Assembly: GCF_900187265.1 (NCBI RefSeq)
Contig: NZ_LT906450.1
Span: forward strand, 3,339,444 to 3,403,443
Direction: 5' to 3'
DNA length: 64,000 bases
DNA from: Rhodococcus rhodochrous
GTDB taxonomy: Bacteria; Actinomycetota; Actinomycetes; Mycobacteriales; Mycobacteriaceae
Shown in pieces: positions 26,923 through 37,381 of the stretch. Under the pieces are notes generated by a model. That model had not been told where the DNA came from and did not search any database. It saw nothing but the letters and a program-made list of their open reading frames with translations. Every line of letters starts with the position of its first letter. The first letter of the stretch is position 1. The position numbers were made by a program, and so were the translations under genes.

Positions 26923-29279
26923 GGTTCGATCGTGCCACGCACGTCCGACACCACCGCGAGCGCCCCGGAACCGGCACGGACCACTGCGACGTCGCCGTGC
27001 AGGTCGGTGCGCAGCACCCGCGCCCCGATTCCGGTCAGGGTGGAGACGATCTCGGGATGGGGATGCCCGAACAGGTTGTCGCGCCCGGCGCTGACGAGGG
27101 CGACGCTCGGCCGCACGGCGGTGAGGAACCGGGCGGGTGTGGTGCGCGAGCCGTGATGCGGCACCTTCAGCACGTCCGCACGCACGTCGGTGCCCGACCG
27201 CACGAGTGCGTCGAGCGCGGTCTCCTCCGCGTCGCCCGGCAGCAGGACCCGACCGACGACGGTGTCGACCGCCAGGACGAGCGAGTCGTCGTTCTCGGAA
27301 CCGCCCGTCCGTCGCCCCGCCGGGCCCAGCACCCGGAGGTCGAGATCGCCCGCACGCAGGGTCGCACCGGCACCCACTTCCCGCACCACGACACCGATCC
27401 CGGTCGCCGCGTCGAGCACACCCGCCGCGTCGTCACCGGCAGCGCCCGGCCCGACCACGACCGTCTCGACCGAGCGCCCGGTGAGGACACCGCGGATTCC
27501 ACCCGCGTGGTCGGCGTGCAGGTGCGACACGACGAGCAGTGCGACACGGCGAATCCTCAACCGGCGCAGGCACCGATCGACGGGTTCCGGTTCGGGTCCG
27601 GTGTCGACGACGACCGCGCGCCCGTCCCCCGTCGCCAGCACCAGCGCATCGCCCTGACCGACATCGCATGCGACGAGTACCCACCCGGCCCCGGGCCAGC
27701 CCGGTCGCAGCATCCGCACCGGCAGCCACACCGCCGCGACCGCCAGCGCGATCACGAGTGCCGTGATCCGCACCCGCCGGTGACGAGCCACCGACCACAC
27801 GACGGCGACCAGCACGGCCGCGACGAGAGCCCCCACCGGCCCGTCCGGCACCTCGAGCTCGGCCGACGGCAACGATGCCGCCCGGTCGGCCACCGTGATC
27901 AGCCACCACAGGAACGGCCCGGTGCCGCGCGCGAGCACCTCCCCGACCCACGGGACGACGGAGGCGCCCACCGCGACCAGCGAACCGAGGACCGTCAGCG
28001 GCGCCAGTACCGGGGTGACGAGGACATTGGCCGCGACCGACACGACACTCACCGTCCCGCTCACCGCCGCGACGAGAGGTGCGGTCGCCACGAACGCGAC
28101 CAGCGACATCGCCGTGACCTCCGCGACGGGACGCGGCCACCTGCGATCCACGAGCCGGGTCACGACGGGTGGCGCGGCGACGATCAGTGCCGCCGTCGCG
28201 GACACCGACAGCGCGAACCCGACGTCGACGGCGAGGTCGGGCAGGAGCACGAGCAGTACGCCCACCGCGGTGCACAGGGCGGGAAGTGCCTGTCGCTCAC
28301 GACCCGTCACGAATGCCAGCAACCCGATCGATCCCATCGCCGCCGCGCGCACCACACTCGCCGACGGACGGACCACGACGACGAAGGCGACGAGAGCGGT
28401 TCCGGCGAGGACGGTCCCGGAACGCGGTCCGAGTCCTACCGCACGCACGAGGAGCAGTACCGCTCCGAGGACGATGCTGACGTTGGCTCCGGACACGGCC
28501 GTCAGGTGCGTCAGTCCGGCCACGCGGAAGTCCTCCCGCACCTCGTCGGTCAGCGCCGTGGTGTCGCCCACCACGAGACCGGGCAGCAGGCCGGCCCGAT
28601 CGGCGGGAAGCACCGCGGAACCCACCTGCGCGAGCCGGTCGCGTACCGTGCCGGCCCATCGCTGCCACACCGGTGGCGGGCCGACCGTCGTCGGCGCCGT
28701 CTCCGCGCGGAGCAACGCCACCGTGGTGCCCGGCCCGGTGTGCGGCGCCGCCCGCACACGTGCGGTGACGGACTGCCCGGGCAGGAGATCTCCCCACGAG
28801 TCGGCCGGTGCGAACACCACCACCGATCCCCCGGTCTCCACGGATCGCCCACCGACCGTCACGTGCTCGAGCCGTGCCGGGATGCGTACCCGGGGTGTGT
28901 CGTCGAATGCCGCGGCCCGGATGTGCCGCGGGTCGTCGGTGGGGACTAGGACGACGCCGGCCCACGCTCCCCTTTCCGCTGCGGAGGCGAGCGGGTGCTG
29001 GTCGGCGGCCCACATCCGCAGACCGGCGGCCGGTCCGAATCCCGCGACGACGGCCAGTGCGGCGAGGAGGATCCGCGCACCTCCGCGAGGGATGCGACCG
29101 GCCGCGACGAGACGGACCGTCACGGCGCATCCGACGACGGCCGCGACCGCCACGGCGGTCACGATCCGCCATCCCGTGTACAACCCGAGAAGTGTCACCG
29201 CCCACGCGGCCAGCGCGCACGGCACCAACCGGGCATCGAGAACCGTTGCGGTGTCGGATCCGTCGTTCCGGACGGTCAC
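26919..29279 (-). CDS. comEC: ComEC/Rec2 DNA-uptake channel protein
   Basis: 786 residues. An N-terminal membrane region and OB-like domain lead to the competence domain with [20 protein letters not shown]. Many membrane helices follow, then a C-terminal metallo-beta-lactamase-like domain with [10 protein letters not shown] and [21 protein letters not shown] and [13 protein letters not shown]. In competent bacteria ComEC passes single-stranded DNA across the membrane. All domains are intact. The GTG start overlaps the comEA stop. Confidence 0.92.
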   Translation of the reverse strand: MTVRNDGSDTATVLDARLVPCALAAWAVTLLGLYTGWRIVTAVAVAAVVGCAVTVRLVAAGRIPRGGARILLAALAVVAGFGPAAGLRMWAADQHPLASAAERGAWAGVVLVPTDDPRHIRAAAFDDTPRVRIPARLEHVTVGGRSVETGGSVVVFAPADSWGDLLPGQSVTARVRAAPHTGPGTTVALLRAETAPTTVGPPPVWQRWAGTVRDRLAQVGSAVLPADRAGLLPGLVVGDTTALTDEVREDFRVAGLTHLTAVSGANVSIVLGAVLLLVRAVGLGPRSGTVLAGTALVAFVVVVRPSASVVRAAAMGSIGLLAFVTGRERQALPALCTAVGVLLVLLPDLAVDVGFALSVSATAALIVAAPPVVTRLVDRRWPRPVAEVTAMSLVAFVATAPLVAAVSGTVSVVSVAANVLVTPVLAPLTVLGSLVAVGASVVPWVGEVLARGTGPFLWWLITVADRAASLPSAELEVPDGPVGALVAAVLVAVVWSVARHRRVRITALVIALAVAAVWLPVRMLRPGWPGAGWVLVACDVGQGDALVLATGDGRAVVVDTGPEPEPVDRCLRRLRIRRVALLVVSHLHADHAGGIRGVLTGRSVETVVVGPGAAGDDAAGVLDAATGIGVVVREVGAGATLRAGDLDLRVLGPAGRRTGGSENDDSLVLAVDTVVGRVLLPGDAEETALDALVRSGTDVRADVLKVPHHGSRTTPARFLTAVRPSVALVSAGRDNLFGHPHPEIVSTLTGIGARVLRTDLHGDVAVVRAGSGALAVVSDVRGTIEP

Positions 29280-30112
29280 ACCGTCACCAGTTCACGCAGC
29301 CTGGCCAGGCGCGCCGGTCCGATCCCGTCGACCTCACCGAGTTGTTCGACGTCCGTGAACGGTCCGTTGGTGTCACGCCACGAGACGATCGCCGCGGCCG
29401 TCACAGGGCCGACTCCCGGCAGCGCGTCGAGCGCGGTCTCGTCGGCGGTGTTGAGATCCACCAACCCGCCTGCCTCCGGTGGAGTATCACCCGGGGCCTG
29501 CGCCCCGACGATTCCACTGGCCTGCGGAACAGGTTGGGGCGGGGCGATTCCCACGACGATCTGGTCACCGTCGGCGACCCGCCGCGCCAGATTCAGGCCG
29601 ATGAGGTCGGCACCGTCGACGGCACCGCCGGCAGCGTCGAGCGCGTCGGCCACACGGGATCCTGCCGGTAGGCGCACGAGCCCGGGCCGTGTCACCGCGC
29701 CCACGACGCTGACGACGAACTCGGCGGAATCCGGCTGTGCCGTGTCCGTCTCCTTCGTGGCGGACGGCTCGGAGGTGTCCACGACTTCGACCCTTGGCAG
29801 CGGCGGTACCGGTTCGGGGACCGGCCGGTCGCGCCACACGACGACGAGAGCCACTGTGGCGGCGAGCACTCCGATCGCGGCGAGAGCAGCGGTTCCCCGT
29901 CGTCCCGTGTCCCATCGCGCGGCGGTCAGCCGATCGACGAATCGTTCCCGGCCGGAACCGCTGTGGACGGGTTCGTCGTCGTCCGGATCCGCCCAGGGGT
30001 GCTCGTCGGTCGACGTGTCGTCGGTCCAGGGCGGTTCCGCGGGCATCGCCGAGGAACGTGTGATCGCGCCGAGGCGGGTGCGCGCGAGATCGCGGTGGTC
30101 ACTGCTCGCCAT
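29276..30112 (-). CDS. comEA: ComEA family helix-hairpin-helix DNA-binding protein
   Basis: 278 residues: acidic cytoplasmic N-terminus of about 70 residues, one membrane helix (GTAALAAIGVLAATVALVVV), a Pro/acid-rich linker, an SLBB domain (VVSVVGAVTRPGLVRLPAGS) and two C-terminal helix-hairpin-helix motifs (LNTADETALDALPGVGPVTA, and VDGIGPARLARLRELV). It should bind incoming double-stranded DNA outside the membrane and hand it to ComEC. The start is separated by 145 nt from degV. Confidence 0.92.
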   Translation of the reverse strand: MASSDHRDLARTRLGAITRSSAMPAEPPWTDDTSTDEHPWADPDDDEPVHSGSGRERFVDRLTAARWDTGRRGTAALAAIGVLAATVALVVVWRDRPVPEPVPPLPRVEVVDTSEPSATKETDTAQPDSAEFVVSVVGAVTRPGLVRLPAGSRVADALDAAGGAVDGADLIGLNLARRVADGDQIVVGIAPPQPVPQASGIVGAQAPGDTPPEAGGLVDLNTADETALDALPGVGPVTAAAIVSWRDTNGPFTDVEQLGEVDGIGPARLARLRELVTV

Positions 30113-30204
30113 GCCGCGACGCTAACCGCGTCCGCGAACGCCGGATTCGGTGTCGGTGCCGATCCGGCCGGGGTTGTGGATGACTAGCACCCTTGTGGAT
30201 GAAT

Positions 30205-30238
30205 GCCCGGATCGGGCCTCCACCGGCATGATCCGGGC
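30205..30238 (-). terminator. Probable terminator after degV
   Basis: GCCCGGATC (30205-30213) pairs with GATCCGGGC (30230-30238) around a 16-base loop, just downstream of the degV stop. A moderate hairpin without a U-run. Confidence 0.45.
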
Positions 30239-30257
30239 CGGGAGGTAATGTAGGGGG

Positions 30258-31097
30258 TCAGTCCTCGGAGACACCGGTCGCCGCGGACGCGACGACCACA
30301 CCGACCGCGCCCGGTCCGACGTGCGCGCCGAGAACCGCGTCGAGTTCGGACACGACGATCTCGGTGCCCTCCGGAAGGCGCTGCGCGAGCTGATCGGCGA
30401 GGCTGCGCGCCCGTTCGGGTGCCCCGCGGTGGTGCACCGCGACGAGCGGTTCGTCGCCGACATCGGTTGCGGCTCCGTCGACGAGTTTGGCCATCGCCTT
30501 GGTCATCGTGCGGGTCTTCTCCCGCAGGACGAGCTTGCCGTCGGAGATGTGCAGCACGGGCTTCATCGCGAGCGCTGTACCCAACAGCGCTGTGGCCGTG
30601 CCGATCCGGCCACCGCGACGGAGGTGGTCGAGCCGGTCGACGACGAGCAGGGTCCGGGCGGACGCCGCGACCTCCACGGCCCGCTCGTACACCCGGGCCA
30701 GGTCTTCTCCGGCCCGTGCGGCGCGCACCGCTTCGAGGACGGCGAAACCCGAACCCATGGCGGTGTTCCGCGAATCGACGAGCCGGATCCGGTCGCCCAG
30801 CGATTCGGCGGCGTGCCGGGCTGCGTCCCACGTCCCGGACAGCACCCGCGAGAGGTGCACGGCCACGACGCCGTCTCCCCCACTGTCCTCGAGGGCCTCG
30901 GTGTAGGCGTCGGTCAGTTCTGCGGGAGACGGACCGGAGGTCGTCACGGTCGACAGATCCTCCGGCAACTCGTCGACGCCCTCGCGGAGGTCGCGTCCGC
31001 CCGCGATGATGTGCAGTGGCACAACACGGATGTCGTACCGACGGATCAGTTCGGGGTCGATACAACTCGACGAATCTGTGACGACGACGACGGACAC
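30258..31097 (-). CDS. DegV family fatty-acid-binding protein
   Basis: 279 residues from the GTG at 31097, chosen because homology begins SVVVVTDSSSCI; the frame is open upstream through octT. DegV proteins bind a long-chain fatty acid between two domains, and FakB relatives present it to the fatty-acid kinase FakA. Visible motifs are TSGPSPAELTDAYTEAL, RLVDSRNTAMGSGFAVLEA and VDRLDHLRRGGRI. No fakA gene is nearby. It begins 5 nt after octT and is the last gene of the proA-to-degV run. Confidence 0.88.
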   Translation of the reverse strand: MSVVVVTDSSSCIDPELIRRYDIRVVPLHIIAGGRDLREGVDELPEDLSTVTTSGPSPAELTDAYTEALEDSGGDGVVAVHLSRVLSGTWDAARHAAESLGDRIRLVDSRNTAMGSGFAVLEAVRAARAGEDLARVYERAVEVAASARTLLVVDRLDHLRRGGRIGTATALLGTALAMKPVLHISDGKLVLREKTRTMTKAMAKLVDGAATDVGDEPLVAVHHRGAPERARSLADQLAQRLPEGTEIVVSELDAVLGAHVGPGAVGVVVASAATGVSED

Positions 31098-31102
31098 GAC
31101 GC

Positions 31103-31885
31103 CTACCGTAGGCCCTCCACCGGGACTTCCGCATCCCGATGCACGATCCGGACCGCGTCGCCGACAGCGGCGGCGACACGGCGGTGTCCTTCCCAACCCC
31201 AGTGGATCCCGTCGGGATTGGCGTCGTCGGAGAAGACGTTCTCCCGCACCGCTTCGGCGAGATCGACGAGGGGAACCGACTTCTCGGCCGCCCAGCGGGT
31301 GATCGCGCGTGCCGCGGGGAGCCGGCCGGCATGCACCGACCGGTACTGCTCGCTGCGGTGCACCGACGGCAGGGTGCCGATGACGGGCAGATCGGGGCGC
31401 ATGTATGCCAATGCGTCCCTGATCGTTTCGAGGTACTCGACGCTGACCCGAGGTGGGAGCGCCACCGGTCGACCGAGCGGTGACAGTCGCGGCTGCAACC
31501 ACCCGTAGGCGTTACGCGCCGCGCGACGCAGGGCCGGCGGGCGGATGTAGCGCAGGCCCTCCCGCAGTGCGGTGGGCAGCGGGGACGGGAGGGTGTCCAT
31601 CCCGCCCACGGCCAGGACGACGGCTCCGGCGTGCGGGATCGCGGCCCACACCCGCGGGTCCTGGGTCATGGCCCACCACGCGTCGCGTGTGGTCCACCCG
31701 ATCCGGGCGACGAGTTCGACGTCCCATCCGAGTTCGGCCGCGACCAGGTTGGGCCAGATCCGCGGATGGTCGGCGGGCAGGCCGCCCTTCGGGCCGTAGT
31801 AGCTCAGCGAGTCGCCGATCACCAGCAGGACCGGGCGCCGCGGGGCGGCGTCGGTCCCGATCGGCGTGGGTTCAGAGGACGTCAT
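31103..31885 (-). CDS. octT: Diglucosylglycerate octanoyltransferase (OctT, SGNH-like)
   Basis: Transfers octanoate to diglucosylglycerate early in methylglucose lipopolysaccharide synthesis. 260 residues with the SGNH nucleophile motif [10 protein letters not shown], the Gly/Asn-type block VLAVGGMD and the C-terminal [10 protein letters not shown] carrying Asp and His. Assignment rests on these motifs and on its position next to gpgP, as in M. tuberculosis Rv2418c (recalled). The gene overlaps gpgP by 14 nt. Confidence 0.85.
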   Translation of the reverse strand: MTSSEPTPIGTDAAPRRPVLLVIGDSLSYYGPKGGLPADHPRIWPNLVAAELGWDVELVARIGWTTRDAWWAMTQDPRVWAAIPHAGAVVLAVGGMDTLPSPLPTALREGLRYIRPPALRRAARNAYGWLQPRLSPLGRPVALPPRVSVEYLETIRDALAYMRPDLPVIGTLPSVHRSEQYRSVHAGRLPAARAITRWAAEKSVPLVDLAEAVRENVFSDDANPDGIHWGWEGHRRVAAAVGDAVRIVHRDAEVPVEGLR

Positions 31886-32543
31886 CGGGCGCCACCGTGG
31901 CCGACGCGTTCCAGACGTCGAGGCGCCAGGACGGCACCTCGCCGTATCCGCTGAGCTGCACCCAGCCGGTGTTCCCGAGACCGCCGAGGACGGGCCACCG
32001 ATCGACGGGCAGGTCGAGCAGGGCCGCGGTGAGCGCGGCGATCAGACCCCCGTGTGCGACCAGCACGATGGGCCGATCGCTCCAGTTCTCGTACTTGTCG
32101 AGCAGTTCGCCGACGACGGCCATGCTGCGCCGCGCGACGTCGATCCGGTTCTCGCCTCCCGGCGGTGCCCAGGTCGCGTCGGCGCGCCACGCGCTGCGCG
32201 CGCCCGGGGCCACGGCGTCGACCTCGGTGTGGGTCAGGCCCTGCCATTCGCCGAGATGCGTCTCGCGCAGCCGCGTGTCGATCGCGACCGGCAGCCCGAT
32301 GCGATCACCGAGCGCGGTCGCCGTGTCGTAGGCGCGGCGCAGATCGGACGAGACGACGGCGAGCGGATCGAACCGGGCGATCGCGTCGGCGACGGCGAGC
32401 GCCTGCTGCCGACCGAGCTCGGAGAGGTCGGTGTCGAGCTGGCCCTGCATCCGCCGCGTGGCGTTGTACTCGGTCTGGCCGTGGCGCAGCAGCACCAGCT
32501 GCCGCACCCGCGGGCTCTGCGAACCCTCCTCCGGACGACTCAC
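31872..32543 (-). CDS. gpgP: Glucosyl-3-phosphoglycerate phosphatase (histidine phosphatase)
   Basis: Removes phosphate from glucosyl-3-phosphoglycerate to give glucosylglycerate, the second step of methylglucose lipopolysaccharide synthesis. 223 residues, the same length as the mycobacterial enzyme, starting at a GTG overlapping the rsfS stop. Phosphatase motifs are [10 protein letters not shown] with the phospho-acceptor His, then [14 protein letters not shown] and [12 protein letters not shown]. It could be called a generic phosphoglycerate mutase, but the neighbour octT supports GpgP. Confidence 0.86.
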   Translation of the reverse strand: MSRPEEGSQSPRVRQLVLLRHGQTEYNATRRMQGQLDTDLSELGRQQALAVADAIARFDPLAVVSSDLRRAYDTATALGDRIGLPVAIDTRLRETHLGEWQGLTHTEVDAVAPGARSAWRADATWAPPGGENRIDVARRSMAVVGELLDKYENWSDRPIVLVAHGGLIAALTAALLDLPVDRWPVLGGLGNTGWVQLSGYGEVPSWRLDVWNASATVAPDDVL

Positions 32544-32947
32544 ACGTCCTCCGGCGAGTCGGCGGCGTCGATCGCCGAACGGGGGCCACCCACACCGTCG
32601 ACCTCGATGGTCGGGCAGTCCTTCCACAGGCGGTCGAGGGCGTAGAAGTTGCGCTCGTCCTCGTGCTGGATGTGCACCACGACGTCGACGTAGTCGAGCA
32701 GCGTCCACCGTCCCTCGCGGGTGCCCTCGCGGCGGACGGGCTTGTGGCCGGCCTCGCGCAGCTTCTCCTCGACGTTGTCGACGATGGCGTTGACCTGACG
32801 CTCGTTGGGTGCGGACGCGATGACGAAGCAGTCGGTGATCACCAGCTGCTCGGACACGTCGAGCACCACGACGTCGGTGGCGAGTTTCTCGTCGGCGGCC
32901 AGGGCTGCGATTCGGGCCATCTCCGTGGCTTCTGCCGTTGCGCTCAC
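32540..32947 (-). CDS. rsfS: Ribosomal silencing factor RsfS
   Basis: 135 residues. Binds ribosomal protein L14 and blocks subunit joining when nutrients fall. Family motifs: [34 protein letters not shown], and the core [20 protein letters not shown] then [17 protein letters not shown]. It overlaps nadD upstream and gpgP downstream by 4 bases each. Confidence 0.95.
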   Translation of the reverse strand: MSATAEATEMARIAALAADEKLATDVVVLDVSEQLVITDCFVIASAPNERQVNAIVDNVEEKLREAGHKPVRREGTREGRWTLLDYVDVVVHIQHEDERNFYALDRLWKDCPTIEVDGVGGPRSAIDAADSPEDV

Positions 32948-33657
32948 TGCGTGCTCTTTCTCTCGATGGTGCCGGGGGTGTTTCCGTCGAACACCGGGAC
33001 GGGATCTCCGTCGAGGTGCGTATTCGTGCGGTAGAGCCGGCGTTTGCTGATGTACTGCACCACTCCGTCGGGCACCAGGTACCAGACCGGCCGGTTCTCG
33101 CGAGCCCTCCTGCGGCAGTCCGTGGAGGAGATCGCCAGTGCGGGGATCTCGACCAGGCTCACCGCCTCGGCCGGGAGTTCGTCCAGATGCGGTGCCAGAT
33201 GTTCGGCGTGCAGGTCGTATCCGGGCCGGGACACCCCGACGAAGCGGGCGAGGTCGAACAGGGTCTGCCAGTCCTGCCAGGACAGGATCGATCCCAGGGC
33301 GTCCGCGCCGGTGATGAAGTACAGCTCCGCGTCGGGATACTGCTTGCTGAGATCTCGCAGCGTGTCGACGGTGTAGGTGGGTTTGCGTCGATCGATGTCG
33401 ACACGGCTGACGGAGAACCGCGGGTTGGATGCGGTCGCGATCACCGTCATCAGGTAGCGGTCCTCGGCGGGGCTGACGTCGCGTCCGGTCTTCTGCCAGG
33501 GTTGCCCGGTGGGCACGAAGATCACTTCGTCCAGGTCGAAGCTCGCGGCGACCTCGCTGGCCGCCACGAGGTGTCCGTGGTGGATCGGGTCGAACGTTCC
33601 ACCCATGACGCCCAGGCGGCGCCTGGGGGCCGAGGGCCGATCCGTTGGCTGATGCAC
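32944..33657 (-). CDS. nadD: Nicotinate-nucleotide adenylyltransferase
   Basis: Makes nicotinic acid adenine dinucleotide in NAD synthesis. 237 residues from a GTG. The nucleotidyltransferase motif [11 protein letters not shown] is near the N-terminus and ISSTDCRRR near the C-terminus; VPTGQPWQK and FITGADAL are typical. The 18 residues before MGGTFD are poorly conserved, so a slightly later start is possible. Pairing with rsfS is common across bacteria. Confidence 0.95.
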   Translation of the reverse strand: MHQPTDRPSAPRRRLGVMGGTFDPIHHGHLVAASEVAASFDLDEVIFVPTGQPWQKTGRDVSPAEDRYLMTVIATASNPRFSVSRVDIDRRKPTYTVDTLRDLSKQYPDAELYFITGADALGSILSWQDWQTLFDLARFVGVSRPGYDLHAEHLAPHLDELPAEAVSLVEIPALAISSTDCRRRARENRPVWYLVPDGVVQYISKRRLYRTNTHLDGDPVPVFDGNTPGTIERKSTQ

Positions 33658-33676
33658 GGTTGTCCAGCTTACGGGT

Positions 33677-35122
33677 TCACACGGGGAGCAGACTCGCCAC
33701 CACCGTTGCGAGCTGCTGCGCCGACCGGCACTCGTGCATCGTGACGACCTCGCTGTAGACCCTGGCGGCCGAATCCCCCGAACCCCATTGTCCCTTCGGC
33801 TCGGGATTGAGCCAGTGCGCGTGCCGTGCGACGGACACGAGATGTTCGAGGACCTCGAGGTTCGGATTGCGGTAGTTCGTGCGGCCGTCGCCGAGGATCA
33901 GCAGCGAGCTACGGCTGGTGAGGGCATGCGCATGGTTATCCGCGAAGCTGCCGAGGGCGTGTCCGTAGTCGGAGTGACCGTCGTAGGTGATCAGCTCCGC
34001 TTCCTTCAGCATCCGCGACATGGACTCGCCCAGATCGGACCCTGCGGCGAAATAGTGGGTGACCTCGTCGGCGGTGTCGATGAACGCGAACACGCGCACT
34101 CGGGAGAACTGCTCGCGCAGGGCGTGCACGAGCAGCAGCGTGAAGTGCGAGAAGCCGGCGACGGAACCGGAGACGTCGCAGAGCACGACGAGCTCGGGAC
34201 GCGCCGGACGGGGCTTGCGGTTGACCAGGTCGATGGGCACGCCACCGGTCGACATGGACTTGCGCAGTGTGCGCCGCAGGTCGATGGCGCCGGCACGAGC
34301 GCGCCGGCGGCGCGCCGCGAGACGGCTCGCGAGCAGACGCGCGAGCGGCATGACGCTGCGGCGCAGCGCGACGAGTTCCGCGTCGGACGCGCGCAGGAAG
34401 TCGACCTCCTCGGCGAGCTTGGGCACCCCGTACTTCTCGACGCGTTCGCGGCCGAGCTGCTCGGCGGTGCGTCGGCGGGTCTCCCGTTCGACCATCGCCC
34501 GGAAATCGGCGATGCGCTGGGCGGCGGTGCGCCGCGCAACCTCGCTCTCGTAGGCGGCGTCGTCGCGTTCCTCGCGGGTGCTGTTGCCGAGCAGTCCCTC
34601 GAGGATCTTCGTGAGCAGGGTGTCCGGGGAGACGTCGCGCAGCGCCTGATAGGCCGAGAAGGAAGGGCCGTTCGACGACGCATACTGGCCGAGTTCCTCG
34701 ACGATGGCGGAGACGAGCATCTCGGAGGCCTCGAGTGCCTCCGGCGACTCGTCGGACAGCAGCTCGGCGATGAGGTCGCGCAGGGCTTCGAAGTCGACCT
34801 CCCCCGTCGGGGTGCGCGGGATGCTCACCTGAGGGTCGGTGGACTCGCGGCGTCCGATCGCTGGCGGGAACCACAGGTCGAACAGGGCGTCGAAGGTCGG
34901 CCGGTGTGTGGACCGGCGGAGCAGGGTGCACGCGAGGCCTTCGCGGAGGGCCTCCCGATCGAGGAGATCGAGCACCGTCATGACCCGTCCGGCGTCGACC
35001 GTCTCGGACGGCCCGACCGCGATGCCGCGGCGGCGCAGCGCCTCGACGAATCCGACCAGGTGCCCGGGCAGTCCGTGGGGTGCCGGGGGCGCCTCGGATC
35101 CGGGAAGGTGCGCGGCGGCCAT
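33677..35122 (-). CDS. VWA-domain protein (CoxE-like), partner of the MoxR ATPase
   Basis: 481 residues. A long helical N-terminal region (with many Arg/Glu around [20 protein letters not shown]) precedes a C-terminal von Willebrand A domain with the metal-binding motif [25 protein letters not shown] and [11 protein letters not shown]. It begins one base after the MoxR gene. Such MoxR-VWA pairs act as chaperones or metal-insertion machines in other systems, but the target of this one is unknown. The same pair lies beside proA in M. tuberculosis (recalled as Rv2425c-Rv2426c). Confidence 0.85.
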   Translation of the reverse strand: MAAAHLPGSEAPPAPHGLPGHLVGFVEALRRRGIAVGPSETVDAGRVMTVLDLLDREALREGLACTLLRRSTHRPTFDALFDLWFPPAIGRRESTDPQVSIPRTPTGEVDFEALRDLIAELLSDESPEALEASEMLVSAIVEELGQYASSNGPSFSAYQALRDVSPDTLLTKILEGLLGNSTREERDDAAYESEVARRTAAQRIADFRAMVERETRRRTAEQLGRERVEKYGVPKLAEEVDFLRASDAELVALRRSVMPLARLLASRLAARRRRARAGAIDLRRTLRKSMSTGGVPIDLVNRKPRPARPELVVLCDVSGSVAGFSHFTLLLVHALREQFSRVRVFAFIDTADEVTHYFAAGSDLGESMSRMLKEAELITYDGHSDYGHALGSFADNHAHALTSRSSLLILGDGRTNYRNPNLEVLEHLVSVARHAHWLNPEPKGQWGSGDSAARVYSEVVTMHECRSAQQLATVVASLLPV

Positions 35123-35123
35123 G

Positions 35124-36020
35124 TCAGTTCAACCGGAGCTCGGCGGCAGCGCGGATCTGGTCGGACTGGTGCTTGAGGATCACGCCGAGCGTGCTGCGCA
35201 GCGCGGTGTCGTCGAGGGTGTCGAGCCCCAGTGCGAGCAGGGTGCGACCCCAGTCGATCGTCTCGGCCACCGACGGCACCTTCTTGAGCTGCATGCCGCG
35301 GAGCACGCGGACCGTGCGCACGAGCTGGTCGGCGAGCGCGTCGGGCAGATCGGGGACCCGGCTGGCGAGGATGCGTCGTTCGAGGTCGGCGTCGGGGAAG
35401 TCCAGGTGCAGGAACAGGCACCGGCGCTTGAGCGCTTCGGACAACTCGCGGGTGGCGTTCGAGGTGAGCACCGCGAACGGCTTGCGGGTGGCCCGGATGG
35501 TGCCGAGCTCGGGCACCGTGACCGCGAAGTCGCTGAGCACCTCGAGCAGCAGGCCTTCGATCTCCACGTCGGCCTTGTCGACCTCGTCGACGAGCAGCAC
35601 GGTCGGATCCTCGCGGCGGATCGCGGTGAGCAGCGGCCGCGACAGCAGGAACTCCTCGGAGAAGACGTCCTCCTTGGTGCGGTCCCACGACTCGCCCGCC
35701 GCGGCGGTCGCTCCTGCCGACTGGATGCGCAGGATCTGCTTGGCGTGGTTCCACTCGTACAGCGCGCGGGATTCGTCGACGCCCTCGTAGCACTGCAGGC
35801 GCACGAGTTCGGCCTCGGAGGTTTCGGCGACGGCACGGGCGAGCTCGGTCTTGCCCACGCCCGCGGGTCCCTCGATCAGCAACGGCTTGCCGAGGCGATC
35901 GGCGAGGAACACCGCGGTCGCGGTGGACTTGTCGGCGAGATAACCGGTACCGGCCAGACGATCGACGACGTCCTGGACGTCCGCGAAGATCGGCGGGGTG
36001 GTGGGCAGCGCACGATCCAC
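35124..36020 (-). CDS. MoxR-type AAA+ ATPase
   Basis: 298 residues from the GTG at 36020, which has AAAGGAACC upstream; the frame is open further but without homology. Walker A EGPAGVGKTELARA, the MoxR insert with QCYEGVDESRALYEWNHAKQ, Walker B VLLVDEVDKAD, sensor 1 AVLTSNATRELSEALKRRC and an arginine finger region. It probably remodels a target together with the downstream VWA protein. It lies 29 nt after proA. Confidence 0.88.
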   Translation of the reverse strand: MDRALPTTPPIFADVQDVVDRLAGTGYLADKSTATAVFLADRLGKPLLIEGPAGVGKTELARAVAETSEAELVRLQCYEGVDESRALYEWNHAKQILRIQSAGATAAAGESWDRTKEDVFSEEFLLSRPLLTAIRREDPTVLLVDEVDKADVEIEGLLLEVLSDFAVTVPELGTIRATRKPFAVLTSNATRELSEALKRRCLFLHLDFPDADLERRILASRVPDLPDALADQLVRTVRVLRGMQLKKVPSVAETIDWGRTLLALGLDTLDDTALRSTLGVILKHQSDQIRAAAELRLN

Positions 36021-36049
36021 GCTGGTTCCTTTCGTCGGGCCGGTCTCGA

Positions 36050-37333
36050 TCAGGCGGGGCGGGTGTGGCCGTCGCCCCACACCACCCACTTCGTCGACGT
36101 CAGCTCGGGCAGACCCATCGGACCGCGGGCGTGCAGCTTCTGGGTGGAGATCCCGATCTCCGCGCCGAATCCGAACTGCTCACCGTCCGTGAACGCCGTC
36201 GAAGCGTTGACCATAACGGCTGCGGCGTCCACGCGCGTCGTGAACTCCCGCGCAGCAGCGAGGTCCGAGGTGACGATCGCCTCGGTGTGACCGGTGCCGT
36301 AACGGTCGATGTGGTCGACGGCGGCGTCGAGGTCGTCGACCACGGCGAGGGCGACGTCGAGCGAGAGGTACTCGTCCGACCAGTCCTGTTCGGTCGCGGG
36401 CACGAGGCCGGGCAGGTCGCCGTGGACCGTGACGCTGTGTTGCTGGAAGGCCTGCAGGATCTTCGGAACGGCGGTGTCGGCGATCGCCTTGTCGACGAGG
36501 ATCGTCTCGGCGGTGTTGCACACGCTGGGCCGGCGGGTCTTCGCGTTGATCACGATCTTCTCGGCCATCTCCAGATCGGCCGCGGAGTGGATGTAGACGT
36601 GGCAGTTGCCGGTGCCCGTCTCGATCGTGGGGACGGTCGCGTCGCGGACCACCGCGGCGATCAGACCGGCGCCACCGCGCGGGATCACGACGTCGACCAG
36701 CCCCCGGGCCTGGATCAGATGCGTCACCGACGAGCGGTCGGCGCTCGGCAGCAACTGCACGGCGTCGGCGGGGATGCCCCGATTCTCGAGCGAGGCACGC
36801 AGCACCTCGACGAGCGCGGCGTTCGAGCGGGCCGCGGACGACGAGCCGCGCAGCAATGCGGCGTTGCCGGACTTCAGGGCGAGACCGAAGGCGTCGACCG
36901 TGACGTTCGGACGCGCTTCGTAGACCATGCCGACCACGCCGAGCGGGACGCGCACCTGGCGCAGCTCGAGACCGTTCGGCAGCGTCGAGCCGCGGACCAC
37001 CCCGCCGATCGGGTCGGGCAGTCCGGCCACCTGGCGCAGACCGGCGGCGATCCCGTCGATCCGGTCAGGGGTCAGGCGCAGCCGGTCGAGGATGGCCTCC
37101 TCGGTGCCACCGGCACGAGCGGCCTCGATGTCCTCGGCGTTCGCAGCCAGGACGGTGTCGGCGGCGGCGAGCAGAGCGTCGGCCGCGGCGTGCAGAGCCG
37201 CGTCCTTCTCGGTGGTGGTGAGCAGCGCGAGACGACGCGATGCCACGCGGGCGCGACGCGCGGCCTCGTGGACGGCCTCACGGGTGTCCGTGCCGGCGTC
37301 GGTCGCAGCTGAGTCGGGGGTCACGGCAGTCAT
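36050..37333 (-). CDS. proA: Glutamate-5-semialdehyde dehydrogenase (gamma-glutamyl phosphate reductase)
   Basis: NADPH-dependent second step of proline synthesis. 427 residues. Aldehyde-dehydrogenase fold with [20 protein letters not shown], the catalytic cysteine in [27 protein letters not shown] and [20 protein letters not shown]. proB is not in this window. First gene of the minus-strand run ending in degV. Confidence 0.96.
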   Translation of the reverse strand: MTAVTPDSAATDAGTDTREAVHEAARRARVASRRLALLTTTEKDAALHAAADALLAAADTVLAANAEDIEAARAGGTEEAILDRLRLTPDRIDGIAAGLRQVAGLPDPIGGVVRGSTLPNGLELRQVRVPLGVVGMVYEARPNVTVDAFGLALKSGNAALLRGSSSAARSNAALVEVLRASLENRGIPADAVQLLPSADRSSVTHLIQARGLVDVVIPRGGAGLIAAVVRDATVPTIETGTGNCHVYIHSAADLEMAEKIVINAKTRRPSVCNTAETILVDKAIADTAVPKILQAFQQHSVTVHGDLPGLVPATEQDWSDEYLSLDVALAVVDDLDAAVDHIDRYGTGHTEAIVTSDLAAAREFTTRVDAAAVMVNASTAFTDGEQFGFGAEIGISTQKLHARGPMGLPELTSTKWVVWGDGHTRPA

Positions 37334-37381
37334 GTGTCCAGCCTAGTCGGGTCCTCGCGGAACCCGACAGGCCGTGTGCCG

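Noticed and set aside
26634..28949. Long plus-strand frame antisense to holA and comEC
   Set aside because: Low-complexity Arg/His/Asp-rich translation with no recognisable fold; comEC on the other strand is intact and overlaps its neighbours properly.
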